Assembly (NCBI GenBank): GCA_014695295.1 | Contig: JACJNY010000068.1 | Span: 81,737 to 145,736, forward strand | Length of the DNA stretch: 64,000 nucleotides | Source of the DNA: Microcoleus sp. FACHB-61 | GTDB lineage: Bacteria > Cyanobacteriota > Cyanobacteriia > Cyanobacteriales > Microcoleaceae | Direction: 5' to 3' | Part shown: positions 1 through 9,172 of the stretch, in pieces | How the letters are laid out: each line of letters starts with the position of its first letter | Position numbering within the stretch: the stretch's first letter is position 1 | The notes under the pieces: model-generated | Databases searched by the model: none | Told to the model about the DNA's origin: nothing | Seen by the model: the letters and a program-made list of their open reading frames with translations, nothing else | Translations under genes and position numbers: made by a program

Positions 1-2033
1 GGGTTGAGCCGCAGCGACTGAGCAAAATCCTCAACCGCTAAACGGTAATTTTTTAGTTCTGAGTAAATAGTACCGCGATTGCTGTAAGCTACTGCATCGC
101 TGGGATTGAGCCGAATTGCTTGAGTAAAATCTTCCACAGCCCCCTGCTTGTCTCCCGAAGCCGATCGAGCTAATCCTCGATTGCTGTATGCTTTGGGATT
201 GTTGGCGTTGAGTCCGATAGTCAAACTGCAATCTTCGCTGGCCTTTTGAAATTGTTTTAAATTCAGATAAGCAATGCAGCGGTTGTTGTAAGCTGCTTCA
301 TCTTTGGGAGCGAGGCGAATTCCTTGGGTGCAATCTGCAATCGCTTTGTCGTAGGTTGCCAAATTTAAGTAAGCGCTGCAGCGATTGGTATAAGCATCAG
401 CTAGCTCTGGTTCCAATTCGATCGCCTTACTATAATCTTCCATCGCTCCTTGATAATCTGCCAGATTAAACCGCGATCGACCTCGACTGTAGTAAACTCC
501 AGCTTGTTTGGGGCTAATTTGAATCGCTTGAGTAAAATCTGCCATTGCTCCTGTTTTGTCGCCTGCAGCCGATCGAGCTAAACCCCGATTGCTGTAAGCT
601 GTAGCATCGTTGGGAGCGAGCCGAATTGCTTGAGTGTAGTCTTCAATTGCCGTGCGGTAGTCGCCCAAATCGTAGTAGGCTAAACCTCTCTGAGAGTATG
701 CCTCACCGTCGTTGGGATTCAGTCGCACTACTTGGGTGAAATCTTCCACGGCCCCCCGCTTGTCGCCTGTGTCGAGGCGGGCCATACCTCGATTGTAGAT
801 AGCTTTGGTGTGGCTGGGATTGACTTTAATTGCTTGCGTGTAATCCTCTATTGCTTCCTGGGTGGCGCCCATGTCGTAGCGAGCGTTGGCCCGCTTGTAG
901 TAAGTTTCCGCATCGCTGGCATTCATGGCAATCGCTTGGGTATAATCGGCGATCGCGCCTGTTTTGTCCCCTTGTTGCGCCTTGGTAACGCCGCGGGCTA
1001 ACAATTCTTTTGCCCTCGCCGGACTTTGACTCTGCCACAAGTAAATTATGACTGCTGTCAAGATTAAAGCTGCGGCTGTTGCAGCCATCAGCAGTCTGAT
1101 TTGGCGCTGTCTCGGCGGTTTACTCATAGCGTCCGTGATGATTGTGGCTGGCGGCGGCTCAACGTTCCATTTTACGGCGATTTGTTTGAGGTCTGCCAAA
1201 ACTTCGGCGGCCTGCTGATAGCGTTCCTCGCAGTCGGGGCGCACCATTCGAGCGATAATATCTGCTAGGGCAGGTGAACAAGTTGCCCGGTTTCGCCAGG
1301 AAATTTGGCTTTTGTTGTTTTTTAAGGCACTCAGTTCGTGGGGTGAGAGTCCCGTCACGGCAAGCTGGGCGATCGTACCTAGAGCGTAGATGTCGCTATT
1401 GTAACGGGGGTTGCCGATCGATTGCTCGATCGGCACGTATAACTCCTGGCCCGCCAAATCCTGTTTTTTTGCGTCATGCCGTTTAACAGAGTTCGGGGAG
1501 GTTTGCGCCAACAAATGACAATTAGCGACTTCCGGGTTAATTTCTTTGTCTAAGCTAAAGTCAACCAACACAAATTTGCCGTCTGACTCGCGCCGGATAG
1601 CTCTGTCTGGTTGAATTCTGCGGTGAATGAAACCCTGCTCGTGTATGAACACCAAAACTTCTAATATTTCTGATAGCAGAGCAATTACTTTGTCTTCATC
1701 CCAAGGTTCACCCGGTATTAGTTCTTGACTTAAAGGCGATCCGGCAATAAATTCTTCAATTAAGTATAAACTTTGATTTTCCTCAAAATACGCCAATAAT
1801 TCGGGTATTTTGTCGTGTTTCCCCAATTTTTCAATTATTTCTGCGTTTCTTTGAAATATAACTTTGACTAATTCTGGAGTTTGCGAACTTGTGCCGGGTA
1901 GTCGCATTTCTCTAACCGTGCATTGCGGATACCCGGGACGGTGAGTATCTGCTGCTAGATAAGTTTTTCCCACCTCACTTGAGTCTGTGACTTTAATGAT
2001 GCGGTAACGTCTGTCTAGAAGTTGACCAATCAT
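1..2033 (-). CDS. Degenerate Ser/Thr kinase-TPR protein (partial, 3' end off window)
   Basis: Reading leftward from the ATG at 2033 gives MIGQLLDRRYRIIK..., an N-terminal kinase-like domain (about residues 1-270), one transmembrane helix (about 310-330, AATAAALILTAVIIYLW) and then a long series of TPR units (motif A-Y-x-N-R-G-x-A, one every 34 residues) continuing to the window edge. The layout matches the cyanobacterial membrane-anchored kinase-TPR family: cytoplasmic kinase, membrane helix, TPR scaffold. The kinase motifs are abnormal: the HRDxKPxN loop reads HRRIQPDR, DFG reads DFS, and the VAVK-type lysine position appears to be arginine (CTVREM). It is therefore probably a pseudokinase acting as a scaffold or ligand-binding protein. 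No stop is reached in the window, so the total length is unknown. Confidence 0.85.
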   Translation of the reverse strand, partial: MIGQLLDRRYRIIKVTDSSEVGKTYLAADTHRPGYPQCTVREMRLPGTSSQTPELVKVIFQRNAEIIEKLGKHDKIPELLAYFEENQSLYLIEEFIAGSPLSQELIPGEPWDEDKVIALLSEILEVLVFIHEQGFIHRRIQPDRAIRRESDGKFVLVDFSLDKEINPEVANCHLLAQTSPNSVKRHDAKKQDLAGQELYVPIEQSIGNPRYNSDIYALGTIAQLAVTGLSPHELSALKNNKSQISWRNRATCSPALADIIARMVRPDCEERYQQAAEVLADLKQIAVKWNVEPPPATIITDAMSKPPRQRQIRLLMAATAAALILTAVIIYLWQSQSPARAKELLARGVTKAQQGDKTGAIADYTQAIAMNASDAETYYKRANARYDMGATQEAIEDYTQAIKVNPSHTKAIYNRGMARLDTGDKRGAVEDFTQVVRLNPNDGEAYSQRGLAYYDLGDYRTAIEDYTQAIRLAPNDATAYSNRGLARSAAGDKTGAMADFTQAIQISPKQAGVYYSRGRSRFNLADYQGAMEDYSKAIELEPELADAYTNRCSAYLNLATYDKAIADCTQGIRLAPKDEAAYNNRCIAYLNLKQFQKASEDCSLTIGLNANNPKAYSNRGLARSASGDKQGAVEDFTQAIRLNPSDAVAYSNRGTIYSELKNYRLAVEDFAQSLRLN

Positions 2034-2223
2034 GCGAGAGCCCTCTACCCTGTCAATGTTCCATTATTGCATGAAATCAGGATAGCCAAAACGTTTGGCT
2101 CAGTAATTTAAGTTCGATAGAGCCGTGACTCCCGCCCAAAAACGGATATAAGTTTCCTACAGGAGTCGCGAGCCGCCCAAAATTTTAGACTCTTGTTGAA
2201 GCTCCCAGATTGATCGGTGGAGT

Positions 2224-2256
2224 AAATCTCAAATCTCAAATCTCAAATCTCAAATC
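2224..2256. repeat. Heptanucleotide tandem repeat (AAATCTC)n
   Basis: Four to five copies of the 7-mer AAATCTC in the 370-base spacer before the small gene at 2406. Related AAATCTA arrays lie at 4205-4229, 15563-15592, 15671-15756 and 57478-57511, so this is one member of a short tandemly repeated family typical of filamentous cyanobacteria. The rest of the spacer (2034-2405) holds only hairpins. Confidence 0.8.
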
Positions 2257-2299
2257 GGCTGACTGGGCAAACTGGCGATCGGATTGGCTATCCAACTCA

Positions 2300-2316
2300 A
2301 GCGCGGTGGCCGCGCT
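2300..2316. other. GC-rich hairpin
   Basis: AGCGCGG-TGG-CCGCGCT, a 7-bp perfect stem with a 3-base loop. No T-run follows on either side, so it is more likely a REP-like element than a terminator. Confidence 0.5.
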
Positions 2317-2405
2317 CTTCTAATATCTTACAAAAAAATCGCTGAAATTGTTTATTCTGTCAACGAGATATGTATAATTTAACAATTAAGCCGGAGGTCA
2401 GCCAA

Positions 2406-2615
2406 ATGAAGGTACAACTGGTTGAATCCCTAATTGAAGTTATCTTACCTCTGGCAGCCGACGAGCAATTAGGTATCTTAGGAAAAATATTACCAAATAT
2501 CCCCTACCCTTCGACCCGGAAACTCGTGCAGCTTACCCAAAAGGGCGGCTCTTTTAATTTTTTGAATGACGAACCAGAGATTTATACTCTCGAAGACGGA
2601 GAAGCAATTGCCTGA
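2406..2615 (+). CDS. Small conserved-looking protein of unknown function
   Basis: 69 residues starting MKVQLVESLIEVILPLAA. The ATG at 2406 has a good ribosome site (GGAGG, 8 bases upstream), which is why I prefer it to an in-frame ATG at 2370 that has none. The N-terminal half is amphipathic and probably helical; the C-terminus is acidic (YTLEDGEAIA). It ends 50 bases before mnmE and runs in the same direction, so the two may be co-transcribed. I do not recognise a family. Confidence 0.55.
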   Translation: MKVQLVESLIEVILPLAADEQLGILGKILPNIPYPSTRKLVQLTQKGGSFNFLNDEPEIYTLEDGEAIA

Positions 2616-2665
2616 TACTCAAAAACAGGAGATTGAGAGAACTTTTGAATGTGTGAATAATAAAA

Positions 2666-4051
2666 ATGTCTGAATCACTAACAAAAGGAGGAACGATCGC
2701 AGCGATCGCCACTGCCATAGTTCCGCAACAAGGCAGCGTCGGCATTGTGCGAGTTTCCGGTTCCGCAGCCTTAAAAATTGCCGAAACTCTGTTTCGCGCC
2801 CCAGGAGGGCAAATCTGGGAGTCTCACCGCATTCTTTACGGTCACATCCGCCGCCCCAAAACTCAAGAATTAGTCGATGAAGCTTTATTGTTAATCATGA
2901 AAGCGCCGCGTTCTTTTACTCGCGAAGATGTGGTGGAATTTCACTGTCACGGCGGTATTATGACCGTGCAGCAAGTCTTGCAGTTGTGTTTGGAACATGG
3001 CGCGAGATTGGCACAACCGGGAGAGTTTTCGCTGCGGGCTTTTTTGAACGGGAGGCTCGATTTAACTCAAGCTGAAAGTATCTCTGATTTGGTGGGAGCA
3101 AAATCGCCCGCTGCTGCACAAAGTGCTTTGGCTGGTTTGCAGGGAAAATTAGCGCAGCCAATTCGCCAACTGAGAGCAACTTGTTTGGACGTGCTGGCAG
3201 AAATTGAGGCGAGAATTGATTTTGAGGAAGATTTGCCGCCTTTAGATGAAGCTAAAACTTGTTTGGAAATAAATCATATTTTGACGGAATTGTCAACAAT
3301 TTTGGCGACGGCAGATCGCGGCGAATTGTTGAGAACCGGTTTGAAAGTAGCGATTGTTGGGCGGCCGAATGTGGGAAAATCGAGTTTGTTGAATGCGTGG
3401 AGCCGGAGCGATCGGGCGATCGTCACGGATTTGCCCGGTACGACGCGGGATGTGGTAGAATCCCAGCTAGTTGTGGGCGGCATTCCGGTGCAGGTGCTCG
3501 ATACTGCGGGCATTCGAGAAACTGAAGACAAGGTAGAAAAAATTGGCGTTGAGCGATCGCGCGCAGCAGCAAAACAAGCCGATTTAGTGTTGTTGACAAT
3601 TGACGCGGAATCTGGCTGGACAGAGGGCGATTCGGAAATTTACGAACAAGTAAAGCACCGCCAGCTAATTATAATTATCAACAAAATCGACATAGTAAAA
3701 ACAATCCCCGAACTACCTTTTTCCTCCGATATTCATCCCATAGTTGCAGCCGCCGCCGCCCTCGATCGAGGCATAGAAGAGTTAGAAGCAGCAATCTTAG
3801 ATGTCGTCAGCGCGGGAAATTTGCAAGCAGCAAATTCACACTTAGCAATCAACCAGCGGCAAGCAGCAGCGTTAACCAGAGCCAAAATTTCTCTGGAACA
3901 ATGCACAGATACTATTAGCAACAAATTGCCTTTAGATTTTTGGACAATAGATTTGCGCGGTGCAATTCAAGCATTGGGGGAAGTTACGGGCGAAGAAGTG
4001 ACAGAATCAGTGCTCGACAGAATATTTAGCAGGTTTTGCATTGGCAAATAG
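2666..4051 (+). CDS. mnmE: tRNA modification GTPase MnmE
   Basis: 461 residues, the normal length. With MnmG it makes the 5-(carboxymethyl)aminomethyl group on wobble uridine 34 of certain tRNAs. The N-terminal tetrahydrofolate-binding domain begins [23 protein letters not shown]. The G domain lies inside the helical domain and has GRPNVGKSS (about residues 231-239), the DLPGTTRD switch region, DTAG and NKID. The protein ends in FCIGK, the invariant C-terminus with the catalytic cysteine. All key residues are present. The start is the ATG of MSESLTKGG. Confidence 0.97.
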   Translation: MSESLTKGGTIAAIATAIVPQQGSVGIVRVSGSAALKIAETLFRAPGGQIWESHRILYGHIRRPKTQELVDEALLLIMKAPRSFTREDVVEFHCHGGIMTVQQVLQLCLEHGARLAQPGEFSLRAFLNGRLDLTQAESISDLVGAKSPAAAQSALAGLQGKLAQPIRQLRATCLDVLAEIEARIDFEEDLPPLDEAKTCLEINHILTELSTILATADRGELLRTGLKVAIVGRPNVGKSSLLNAWSRSDRAIVTDLPGTTRDVVESQLVVGGIPVQVLDTAGIRETEDKVEKIGVERSRAAAKQADLVLLTIDAESGWTEGDSEIYEQVKHRQLIIIINKIDIVKTIPELPFSSDIHPIVAAAAALDRGIEELEAAILDVVSAGNLQAANSHLAINQRQAAALTRAKISLEQCTDTISNKLPLDFWTIDLRGAIQALGEVTGEEVTESVLDRIFSRFCIGK

Positions 4052-4204
4052 CAATGGCAGGACTTACGTAAAATCTCTATATTGCAGGTTTGCAATGCAC
4101 ACCTTACCGCTATAACTTGAAGAATCCGAAGATTGACTGACTTGCTTGTTTCATTTTTTGCAGGTTGAGTCGTTCATACCGTAAATCACCAACGCCAATT
4201 CTTC

Positions 4205-4229
4205 AATCTAAAATCTAAAATCTAAAATC
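4205..4229. repeat. Heptanucleotide tandem repeat (AAATCTA)n
   Basis: Three copies of the 7-mer between mnmE and the convergent nitroreductase gene. It belongs to the same family as the arrays at 15563, 15671 and 57478. Confidence 0.8.
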
Positions 4230-4242
4230 GATTGACTAATTC

Positions 4243-5781
4243 TCACGATCGAGGTCTTCCCAGAGTTGTAATATAAAGCACAGCCTCACTCGCAGGAATA
4301 CCGAGAACGTCATTAACGCGATCGTCAAAAAAGCCCGCGATACCGCTGACACCCAAACGCAGTTGTATAGCTGCTAAATTCAACCGCTGGCCCAAATGGC
4401 CCGCGTCCATGTGCAAATAGCGGTAAACTCGATCGCCATATTTTGCTACAGCCCTGTTCAAATCCGCCGTGTGAAACAACAGCGCCCCCGCATCTCTGCC
4501 TAAATCTTGCCCCAAACACAAAAAATGCAGCTCCCTGCGGAAATTTTTAAACCGAATTTGCCGCAATTCTTGAGCTTTCGGAGCGTAATAATAACAGCCT
4601 TCTTCTAACCCATTCACTCCTGAAACAGCAATAAAAGTCTCGATCAAACTTAGATCGAAATAGTCTGGAGAACCGTCTAATCCTTGGTCGATATAGTGCT
4701 GCGGCTGGTAAGTAAAATCGAGCATAGCTAGCAGTTCGCCCAAGCTCAAAGAAGCACCTGTATAAGCACGGGTAGAACGCCTTTTGAGCATAGTGTTTTC
4801 TAAACTTTCCAGGTTCACTCCCCAAGGAATCGAAGGAGTGACCGTCGAAACTTTAGTACAAAATGGAAAGTTGTATTTATCCTCTAATTCTCCTTCACTT
4901 TCATCAAGTTTCCAGCCATCTGCTCCGGTGGGATCGGATTCTAAATGCGTCGCTTTGTGGAGGTATCTTAACAGTTGACCTTCGGAAATTTGCGGGTAAT
5001 CTGTCGTGGTGTTTCCGGGCAAAGCTGTTTTAAATTTAGGCAAGTTTTGGTCAATATCTAGCAAGTCGGCTAAAGCAACTACACAAATCGCTCCTTCTTG
5101 CTCCGAGTCGATGTACAGTAATTCGTTGACAGCTTCGTCGGCGAATCCTCCAATCAGGTGAGGTCGGTAATCGTTGACCGCGCAAGCTAACTCGATATTG
5201 CTCAATAAATGACCGGTGTCTAGGAAAATTCGCCGATAAGCTCGGTCTTCGTAACGCCAAGAAGAACGAAAAAAAACAGTGGTAATGGCGATCGCCAATT
5301 GGGTATTTTCTAGCGCTGGCGGCTGGAAACAAGCTGCTTGCAAGGTCGGCCAAACTTGACTGTCCCAAAAATGAACAAGTGAATGAGTTCTGGACTGATA
5401 GTTGTAAAGTCCGGCCGGCAACTGCGCAGTGCCGCGGGAGATTAAATAAACCTCTGCTGGGTAGAGCCCGCCGGCCGACGGTGCCGATCGCAAATACAGG
5501 TAGCTGTCGTCTACCGTTTGCACCTTCGCCGTCAACCCGTAGCTGCACAGCAACAAGCTGGATAACCGATGCCACCAACCGGCATCGGGATCGGCATCGG
5601 AATCCTCCGAGGGGTCTTTTAGATAGGGCTTGAGGTCAAAATACGCTCCAATTTTATATTCTTTGAACGGCACAGGTTGCTCTGTCCAATCTAGCCGTTT
5701 GCTTTTGGCAGCAATGGTTTCAGGATCGTATTTCGTCCGTTCGTGGTAGTGCTGAGCAATTGAGGGAGGAAGTTCTGGCAT
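4243..5781 (-). CDS. SagB/ThcOx-family double nitroreductase
   Basis: 512 residues with two nitroreductase-fold halves. The first has RSAPSAGGLYPAEVYL (about residues 97-112), the second MLKRRSTRAYTGASLSLGELLAML (about 331) and a C-terminal RLNLAAIQLRLG...GIPASEAVLYITTLGRP. The SRSAGGLYP-like segment and the RRS-R motif are the usual FMN-binding signatures of SagB/ThcOx oxidoreductases, some of which oxidise azolines to azoles in peptide natural products. No precursor peptide, YcaO or protease gene is next to it, so a peptide-modifying role is not supported here and a stand-alone flavin dehydrogenase is as likely. The gene is convergent with mnmE. Confidence 0.85.
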   Translation of the reverse strand: MPELPPSIAQHYHERTKYDPETIAAKSKRLDWTEQPVPFKEYKIGAYFDLKPYLKDPSEDSDADPDAGWWHRLSSLLLCSYGLTAKVQTVDDSYLYLRSAPSAGGLYPAEVYLISRGTAQLPAGLYNYQSRTHSLVHFWDSQVWPTLQAACFQPPALENTQLAIAITTVFFRSSWRYEDRAYRRIFLDTGHLLSNIELACAVNDYRPHLIGGFADEAVNELLYIDSEQEGAICVVALADLLDIDQNLPKFKTALPGNTTTDYPQISEGQLLRYLHKATHLESDPTGADGWKLDESEGELEDKYNFPFCTKVSTVTPSIPWGVNLESLENTMLKRRSTRAYTGASLSLGELLAMLDFTYQPQHYIDQGLDGSPDYFDLSLIETFIAVSGVNGLEEGCYYYAPKAQELRQIRFKNFRRELHFLCLGQDLGRDAGALLFHTADLNRAVAKYGDRVYRYLHMDAGHLGQRLNLAAIQLRLGVSGIAGFFDDRVNDVLGIPASEAVLYITTLGRPRS

Positions 5782-6003
5782 ATTTCAGTAGAGGATTGAC
5801 TTTCGTTTCTCGATCGATCTTGACATTAGGAACCGTTTACTGGTCGAGCAAGGCAGAAATTTACAAATATAAAAAAAATCTTAGAAAAAATGAGATCGTT
5901 GTTACACAAGCTTAACATAAAAGAATACCTAAGTATAAATACACAGATTTATAGCCATTAATTACTGTTATGGATTGGCAGCAATAGCTGTCCTCATAAA
6001 GCG

Positions 6004-6531
6004 ATGAAAATGCAAAAGCTAAGCGCCCAGGAATTGCTCGCTCAGTATGCTGAGGGCAAGCGAAACTTTGACGCAGTTGACTTAAGTGGAGATAACTTGT
6101 TTCAAGCAGATTTGGCAGAAATAAACCTTTCTGGTAGCGTTCTGAGGCGAGCTTATTTGCCCTACGGAAATTTGACTGAAGCCAATCTTTATAAAACTGA
6201 TTTGCAAGATGCTGAATTGGGCGACATTCAGCTTTATCAAGCCAACTTGTCGGAAGCAAATTTATCAAGAGCAAGTTTATCCAGAGCAAATTTGCGCCAC
6301 GCCAATTTACAAGGTGCCAATTTGCAGAAAGCCAATTTGCAAGGTGCGGATTTGTACAATGCAGATTTGACGAATGCCGATTTGAGATATGCGGATTTGA
6401 GCCGAGCTAATTTGGAGAAAGCGAAGTTAACCAAAGCTCAATTAGCGGGCTGCAACTTATTTCGATCGCGCTTGGTTGATTTGTCGGAAGCTGAGTGCGA
6501 TCGCACTACTATCGGCCCAGAAGGATATTGA
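6004..6531 (+). CDS. Pentapeptide-repeat protein
   Basis: 175 residues. After an N-terminal helix (QKLSAQELLAQYAEGKRNF) the chain is almost entirely A(D/N)LxX pentapeptides from residue 22 to about 155 (for example ANLSRASLSRANL), which fold as a right-handed quadrilateral beta-helix. The LxAQEL..YAxGxRDF N-terminal cap is common in cyanobacterial members. The function of most such proteins is unknown. No signal peptide. It stands alone between divergent and co-directional neighbours. Confidence 0.9.
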   Translation: MKMQKLSAQELLAQYAEGKRNFDAVDLSGDNLFQADLAEINLSGSVLRRAYLPYGNLTEANLYKTDLQDAELGDIQLYQANLSEANLSRASLSRANLRHANLQGANLQKANLQGADLYNADLTNADLRYADLSRANLEKAKLTKAQLAGCNLFRSRLVDLSEAECDRTTIGPEGY

Positions 6532-6713
6532 TGATTCCCAGCGGCTAGTCTAGGGCGTAGGGCGATCGGCTTAATTGGTCGATCGCCATCTTTAACATTT
6601 CTTAACATCTCTCGACGAGGCAGAAAATGTGAGTTACAGTTGTAAAAAAAATATCGTTTTGCAACATGGACAATCAATAACACATTTTTCCAGCGGGAAA
6701 TAGGGTAAAATTT

Positions 6714-7040
6714 ATGAATTCTCCTGACAAAAAAACAAGAGAACTCCGGCACAAAGAACAAGAACTGCGGAAGCGCGAACAAGAAAGTCTGCTCCGCGAA
6801 CTAGAAGCCGAAATCGACCGCTCAGTGCCCGAATATCTAACGAGCAAGTACAAAGAACCAGACAGCCAAGTTAACGGCAAACTCAAACAGTGGCGCCGAA
6901 AAATCCTAGCCGTCGCTCAATTTACAGGCATTGTCATTGCTGTTGTCGTTGCAGTTCGCATAGCAACTTGGCTGGCAACTGCGCTGATGGTGGGAGGGAT
7001 TGCTTTGATTGCTTACGAAATGTTTGTTGAAGAAGACTGA
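6714..7040 (+). CDS. Coiled-coil protein with C-terminal membrane segments, dynamin operon
   Basis: 108 residues. Residues 1-40 are a highly charged Arg/Glu helix (KKTRELRHKEQELRKREQES), probably a coiled coil; residues 63-103 form one or two membrane helices (TGIVIAVVVAVRIATWLA, ALMVGGIALIAYEMF). It ends 40 bases before the first dynamin gene, in the same direction, so it is likely part of that operon and could be its membrane anchor or adaptor. I do not recognise a named family. Confidence 0.75.
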   Translation: MNSPDKKTRELRHKEQELRKREQESLLRELEAEIDRSVPEYLTSKYKEPDSQVNGKLKQWRRKILAVAQFTGIVIAVVVAVRIATWLATALMVGGIALIAYEMFVEED

Positions 7041-7079
7041 AGTTGAAAAGCCCAAGCAGGAAACTCTCAGGAAACAGCC

Positions 7080-9158
7080 ATGAACCTTAAAATAGAAACT
7101 AGCAACTTTCTCAATGATTTAGAGCGAGTAGCCGCAGTCCGCCGAGAAATTGCCGATCGCCTTAGCAACATCGCCACAGCCATCAATCAATCAGAATTAG
7201 CAGGAGCCGAAGCCTCCGGGAAACTCGGTTTAGAAACCGACAGCGCCGACATCAATCTCGCTAGTAACAACTTGCGCCAAGGAGTTTTTCGGCTGCTAGT
7301 TTTAGGCGACATGAAACGTGGCAAAAGCACTTTTCTCAATGCCTTGATCGGCGAAAACCTACTGCCCAGCGACGTAAACCCCTGTACAGCTTTGCTGACG
7401 ATTTTGCGCTATGGTTCAGAAAAAAAAGTAACCGTTTATTTCAATGACGGCAAAAGCCCAAAACAGCTAGATTTTAAAAGTTTTAAACAGAACTACACAA
7501 TTGACCCCGCTGAGGCAAAACGCCTAGAATCAGAAAAGAAACCAGCATTTCCAGATATCGACTGCGCCGTAGTAGAATATCCCTTACCTTTGCTAGAAAA
7601 AGGCATAGAAATAGTAGACAGTCCCGGACTGAACGATACAGAATCCCGCAACGAATTATCTCTCGGTTACATCAACAACTGCCACGCTATTTTGTTTGTA
7701 CTCAGGGCAACTCAGCCTTGCACAATGGGCGAAAGACGCTATCTAGAAAATTACATCAAAGGTCGCGGTTTGAGCATTTTCTTCCTAATCAATGCTTGGG
7801 ATCAGGTTCAGGAAAGTTTGATTGACCCGGATGATCCTGAAGAATTGGCAGAAGCAGAAGGGAAACTGCGGCGGGTTTTTCAAGCTAATTTGGCTGAATA
7901 TTGTTTAACAGAAAGACACGATATTTACGACGAGCGAGTGTTCGCAATTACCTCAATTAAGGCGCTCAGGTTGCGGATAAAAAACCCGGATGCGGATTTG
8001 GCAGGAACAGGTTTTCCCGAGTTTATGGCGGCACTGAATACGTTTTTGACGCAGGAAAGGGCGATTTCGGAATTGCGTCCGGCGAGGACTTTGGCGCGTC
8101 AAATTTCTGCTCGCGTCCGCGAAGCTGTTGGGCGCCGATTACCATTACTCGATCGCGATGTCAATGAGTTGAAGGAAAAAATTAATTCAGTTGAGCCAGA
8201 GTTTAAAAAGCTGACTCAAATTCGCGATGAATTTCAACAAGAAATTATCGAAGTTAGAGATAGTAAATCGCGGGCGATCGCAGATTCTTTCCGCGCCTAC
8301 GTTCTCAAATTAGAAAATACCTTTGAAACAGACTTTTTGCGGTATCAACCCGAGCTGAAATTTCTGGATTTCTTCAGCCAAGGCAAGCGAGAAGCTTTTG
8401 AAGCATCGCTCAAACAAGCATTAGAGCAGTACATCAACGACAAACTAGCAGCTTGGACTCTCACGGCAGAACAAGAGATGAATTCAGCTTTTTCGCAGCT
8501 ATCGAAAAGTGCGGCAAATTACGGAGCATCTTACACGAAAGTGACTGAAAAAATCACGGAAAAACTGACCGGGCAAAAAATACCAGCAGCAGTCAGCAAC
8601 TCGAACGAAGATAACTCGCCAGCTTGGGCAAAATGGGCGATGGGATTGTTCTCCTTAACGACCGGAAATCTGGCAGGCGTAGCAATGGCAGGAGCGGGTT
8701 TTGATTGGAAAAATATCCTGCTCAATTTAATTACTGTGTTAAGCGTCAGTACGATTCTTGCTAGTTTTACCGGGATTGTTTTAGGGCCGCTGTACTTGGC
8801 TTTGTTGGGGATGGGTGTTGGGGTTTTGCAAGCAGACGGATCTCGAAAAGAGTTGGTGAAAGCGGCAAAAAAAGAGTTGGTGAAATATCTGCCGCAGGTT
8901 GCTCAAGAGCAGTGGCAGCCGATTCACGATGCTGTAAAAGAGTGTTTTGATGTTTACGGGCGGGAAGTGAGCGCTCGCATGAATGATGATATTAATTCTC
9001 GGAAAGCTGAGTTAGATAATTTGCTGGAACAAAAGGAATCCCGCGAGATTAATTCTCAGGTTGAATCTGAGCGTTTGAACAAATTGGAGGCTGATGTTTC
9101 TGCCGAGTCGCAGAGTATAGAATCGCTATATCAAGGTTTCCTAGCATCCGCTAAATGA
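7080..9158 (+). CDS. Bacterial dynamin-like GTPase, first of a pair
   Basis: 692 residues. Dynamin-type GTPase domain: P-loop GDMKRGKS (76-83), switch threonine in NPCTALLT (T103), G3 DSPGLND (180-186) and a G4-like NAWD (238-241). It is followed by a long helical stalk (about 340-500), a hydrophobic segment (about 540-600, NILLNLITVLSVSTILASF and LGPLYLALLGMGVGVLQ) that could serve as the membrane paddle, and a terminal coiled coil. The architecture resembles Nostoc BDLP. The known biochemical role of the family is GTP-dependent membrane binding and remodelling. The second dynamin follows after 14 bases, so they are probably co-expressed and may work as a hetero-oligomer. Confidence 0.9.
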   Translation: MNLKIETSNFLNDLERVAAVRREIADRLSNIATAINQSELAGAEASGKLGLETDSADINLASNNLRQGVFRLLVLGDMKRGKSTFLNALIGENLLPSDVNPCTALLTILRYGSEKKVTVYFNDGKSPKQLDFKSFKQNYTIDPAEAKRLESEKKPAFPDIDCAVVEYPLPLLEKGIEIVDSPGLNDTESRNELSLGYINNCHAILFVLRATQPCTMGERRYLENYIKGRGLSIFFLINAWDQVQESLIDPDDPEELAEAEGKLRRVFQANLAEYCLTERHDIYDERVFAITSIKALRLRIKNPDADLAGTGFPEFMAALNTFLTQERAISELRPARTLARQISARVREAVGRRLPLLDRDVNELKEKINSVEPEFKKLTQIRDEFQQEIIEVRDSKSRAIADSFRAYVLKLENTFETDFLRYQPELKFLDFFSQGKREAFEASLKQALEQYINDKLAAWTLTAEQEMNSAFSQLSKSAANYGASYTKVTEKITEKLTGQKIPAAVSNSNEDNSPAWAKWAMGLFSLTTGNLAGVAMAGAGFDWKNILLNLITVLSVSTILASFTGIVLGPLYLALLGMGVGVLQADGSRKELVKAAKKELVKYLPQVAQEQWQPIHDAVKECFDVYGREVSARMNDDINSRKAELDNLLEQKESREINSQVESERLNKLEADVSAESQSIESLYQGFLASAK

Positions 9159-9172
9159 AATAAAACAACAAT

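Noticed and set aside
4243..5781. Part of a thiazole/oxazole-modified peptide cluster
   Set aside because: The SagB/ThcOx-like enzyme has no YcaO, E1-like or precursor gene beside it; neighbours are mnmE and a pentapeptide-repeat protein.
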